NCBI GenBank assembly: GCA_024275695.1
Contig: JAJRYP010000128.1
Coordinates: forward strand, 1 to 5,613
Reading direction: 5' to 3'
DNA from: Patescibacteria group bacterium
GTDB taxonomy: Bacteria; Patescibacteriota; Gracilibacteria; UBA1369; PNNO01
DNA: 5,613 bases
Below are positions 5,201-5,613 of this stretch, one piece after another. Under the pieces are notes generated by a model. It ran no database searches and had not been told where the DNA came from. It saw only the letters and a program-made list of their open reading frames with translations. A program made the translations under genes and the position numbers. The first letter of the stretch is position 1, and the number at the start of each line of letters is the position of its first letter.

Positions 5201-5613
5201 ATGCACGATTTTTTTGTCGAAAGACGATTGGTGTTCTATGAAGCAAGGGATAAAGGAGATGATCTTGAAAGCGCTGCAGGTGCTTTAAAAAATAAAAAGA
5301 TTGATCTCGCCGAAGCAAAAGATATTATGCAACGTAGCGAAGACTTTCGTAAAAGACTCGCAAAGGGCGGCCTTTTAACCAAGCAGGAACAAAAGGCGTG
5401 GCAGAGCAGGCTCGACAGGCTTGTAAGCGGCGATTCATTGTCATCCCGTGAAATGACAACACTGGAAAGACAACTCGAAAGCGAACAATCGAAAATACAA
5501 GGACTAATTGAAGGGTATACGCAACAAGTAATGAATAATAAGAGAGAGGCTTTTGCAGTCGATTCAAGCCGCAATCTTGATACGGCAAAAGAATATATTG
5601 AATGGTTCAAGGA
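5201..5613 (+). CDS. Hypothetical helical protein with SHOCT-like repeats, 3'-truncated by window end
   Basis: The ATG at 5201 opens a frame of 137 codons that runs off the window without a stop. I do not recognise the family. The visible part is highly charged and predicted helical (MHDFFVERRLVFYEARDKG onward), with no signal peptide, membrane segment or cysteine. Three units start with a helix-capping pattern [IL]-[DTS]-x-x-E at residues 34, 59 and 80 and continue with spaced hydrophobics. Two of them (LAKGGLLTKQEQKAWQSRL and LVSGDSLSSREMTTLERQL) share Gly, Leu, Glu and Leu at the same positions and resemble short SHOCT-type motifs (G-x-[IL]-[ST]-x-x-E). SHOCT units often occur in bacterial oligomerising or scaffold-like proteins, but the match here is by eye. 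It is 49 bases downstream of nrdJ with its own likely promoter. Codon use looks like that of the neighbours, and the opposite-strand open frames are shadows. Confidence 0.7.
   Translation, partial: MHDFFVERRLVFYEARDKGDDLESAAGALKNKKIDLAEAKDIMQRSEDFRKRLAKGGLLTKQEQKAWQSRLDRLVSGDSLSSREMTTLERQLESEQSKIQGLIEGYTQQVMNNKREAFAVDSSRNLDTAKEYIEWFK

Noticed and set aside
5236..5610. 124-codon - strand open frame at the right end
   Set aside because: It overlaps the + strand frame from 5201, and its product is Ser/Leu/Cys-rich as expected from a shadow of a charged helical protein.

Overview
The window reads as a stretch of a roughly 40% GC bacterial chromosome carrying housekeeping and metabolic genes. There is no phage, transposase, CRISPR, rRNA or tRNA signal. 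The combination of a class II (B12-dependent) ribonucleotide reductase with an ATP-cone, a short archaeal-like DJ-1/PfpI protein, a cytoplasmic GH1 glycosidase, an uncharacterised helical protein and starts without clear Shine-Dalgarno sequences would suit an uncultivated lineage such as the Candidate Phyla Radiation. That placement is inference only. UGA behaves as a stop: the GH1 gene ends in TGA and no in-frame TGA occurs in the other genes.

Layout. (1) Bases 1-181 hold the C-terminal 59 residues of a dihydroxy-acid dehydratase (IlvD), + strand, cut by the window edge. (2) Bases 182-1600 on the - strand encode a complete GH1 beta-glycosidase. Its stop codon abuts the ilvD stop with no spacer, and its N-terminus carries an odd basic extension encoded by a GC-rich patch. 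(3) A 99-base divergent promoter region (1601-1699) separates it from a 166-residue DJ-1/PfpI protein on the + strand (1700-2200). (4) A 467-base non-coding stretch (2201-2667) precedes nrdJ and is the most interesting part of the window. It holds a canonical pair of NrdR-box-like operators 31 bp apart, a weaker third copy exactly 62 bp further upstream, and then a roughly 125-base leader. That leader has a long imperfect hairpin, a second hairpin, and a terminator-like hairpin with a U-tract that overlaps a competing antiterminator-like pairing. (5) Bases 2668-5151 encode a complete 827-residue NrdJ. (6) After a 49-base gap with an extended -10 and a palindrome, a + strand gene starts at 5201 and runs off the window. 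It is helical, charged and of unrecognised family, with three weak repeats resembling SHOCT-type helical units.

How it fits together. The genes look independently promoted rather than forming one operon. The nrdJ control region suggests two layers: transcriptional repression by the ATP-cone repressor NrdR, and possible RNA-level attenuation in the leader before the reductase is made. IlvD (branched-chain amino acid synthesis), the GH1 enzyme (cleavage of beta-linked sugars) and the DJ-1 protein show no obvious functional link to nrdJ.
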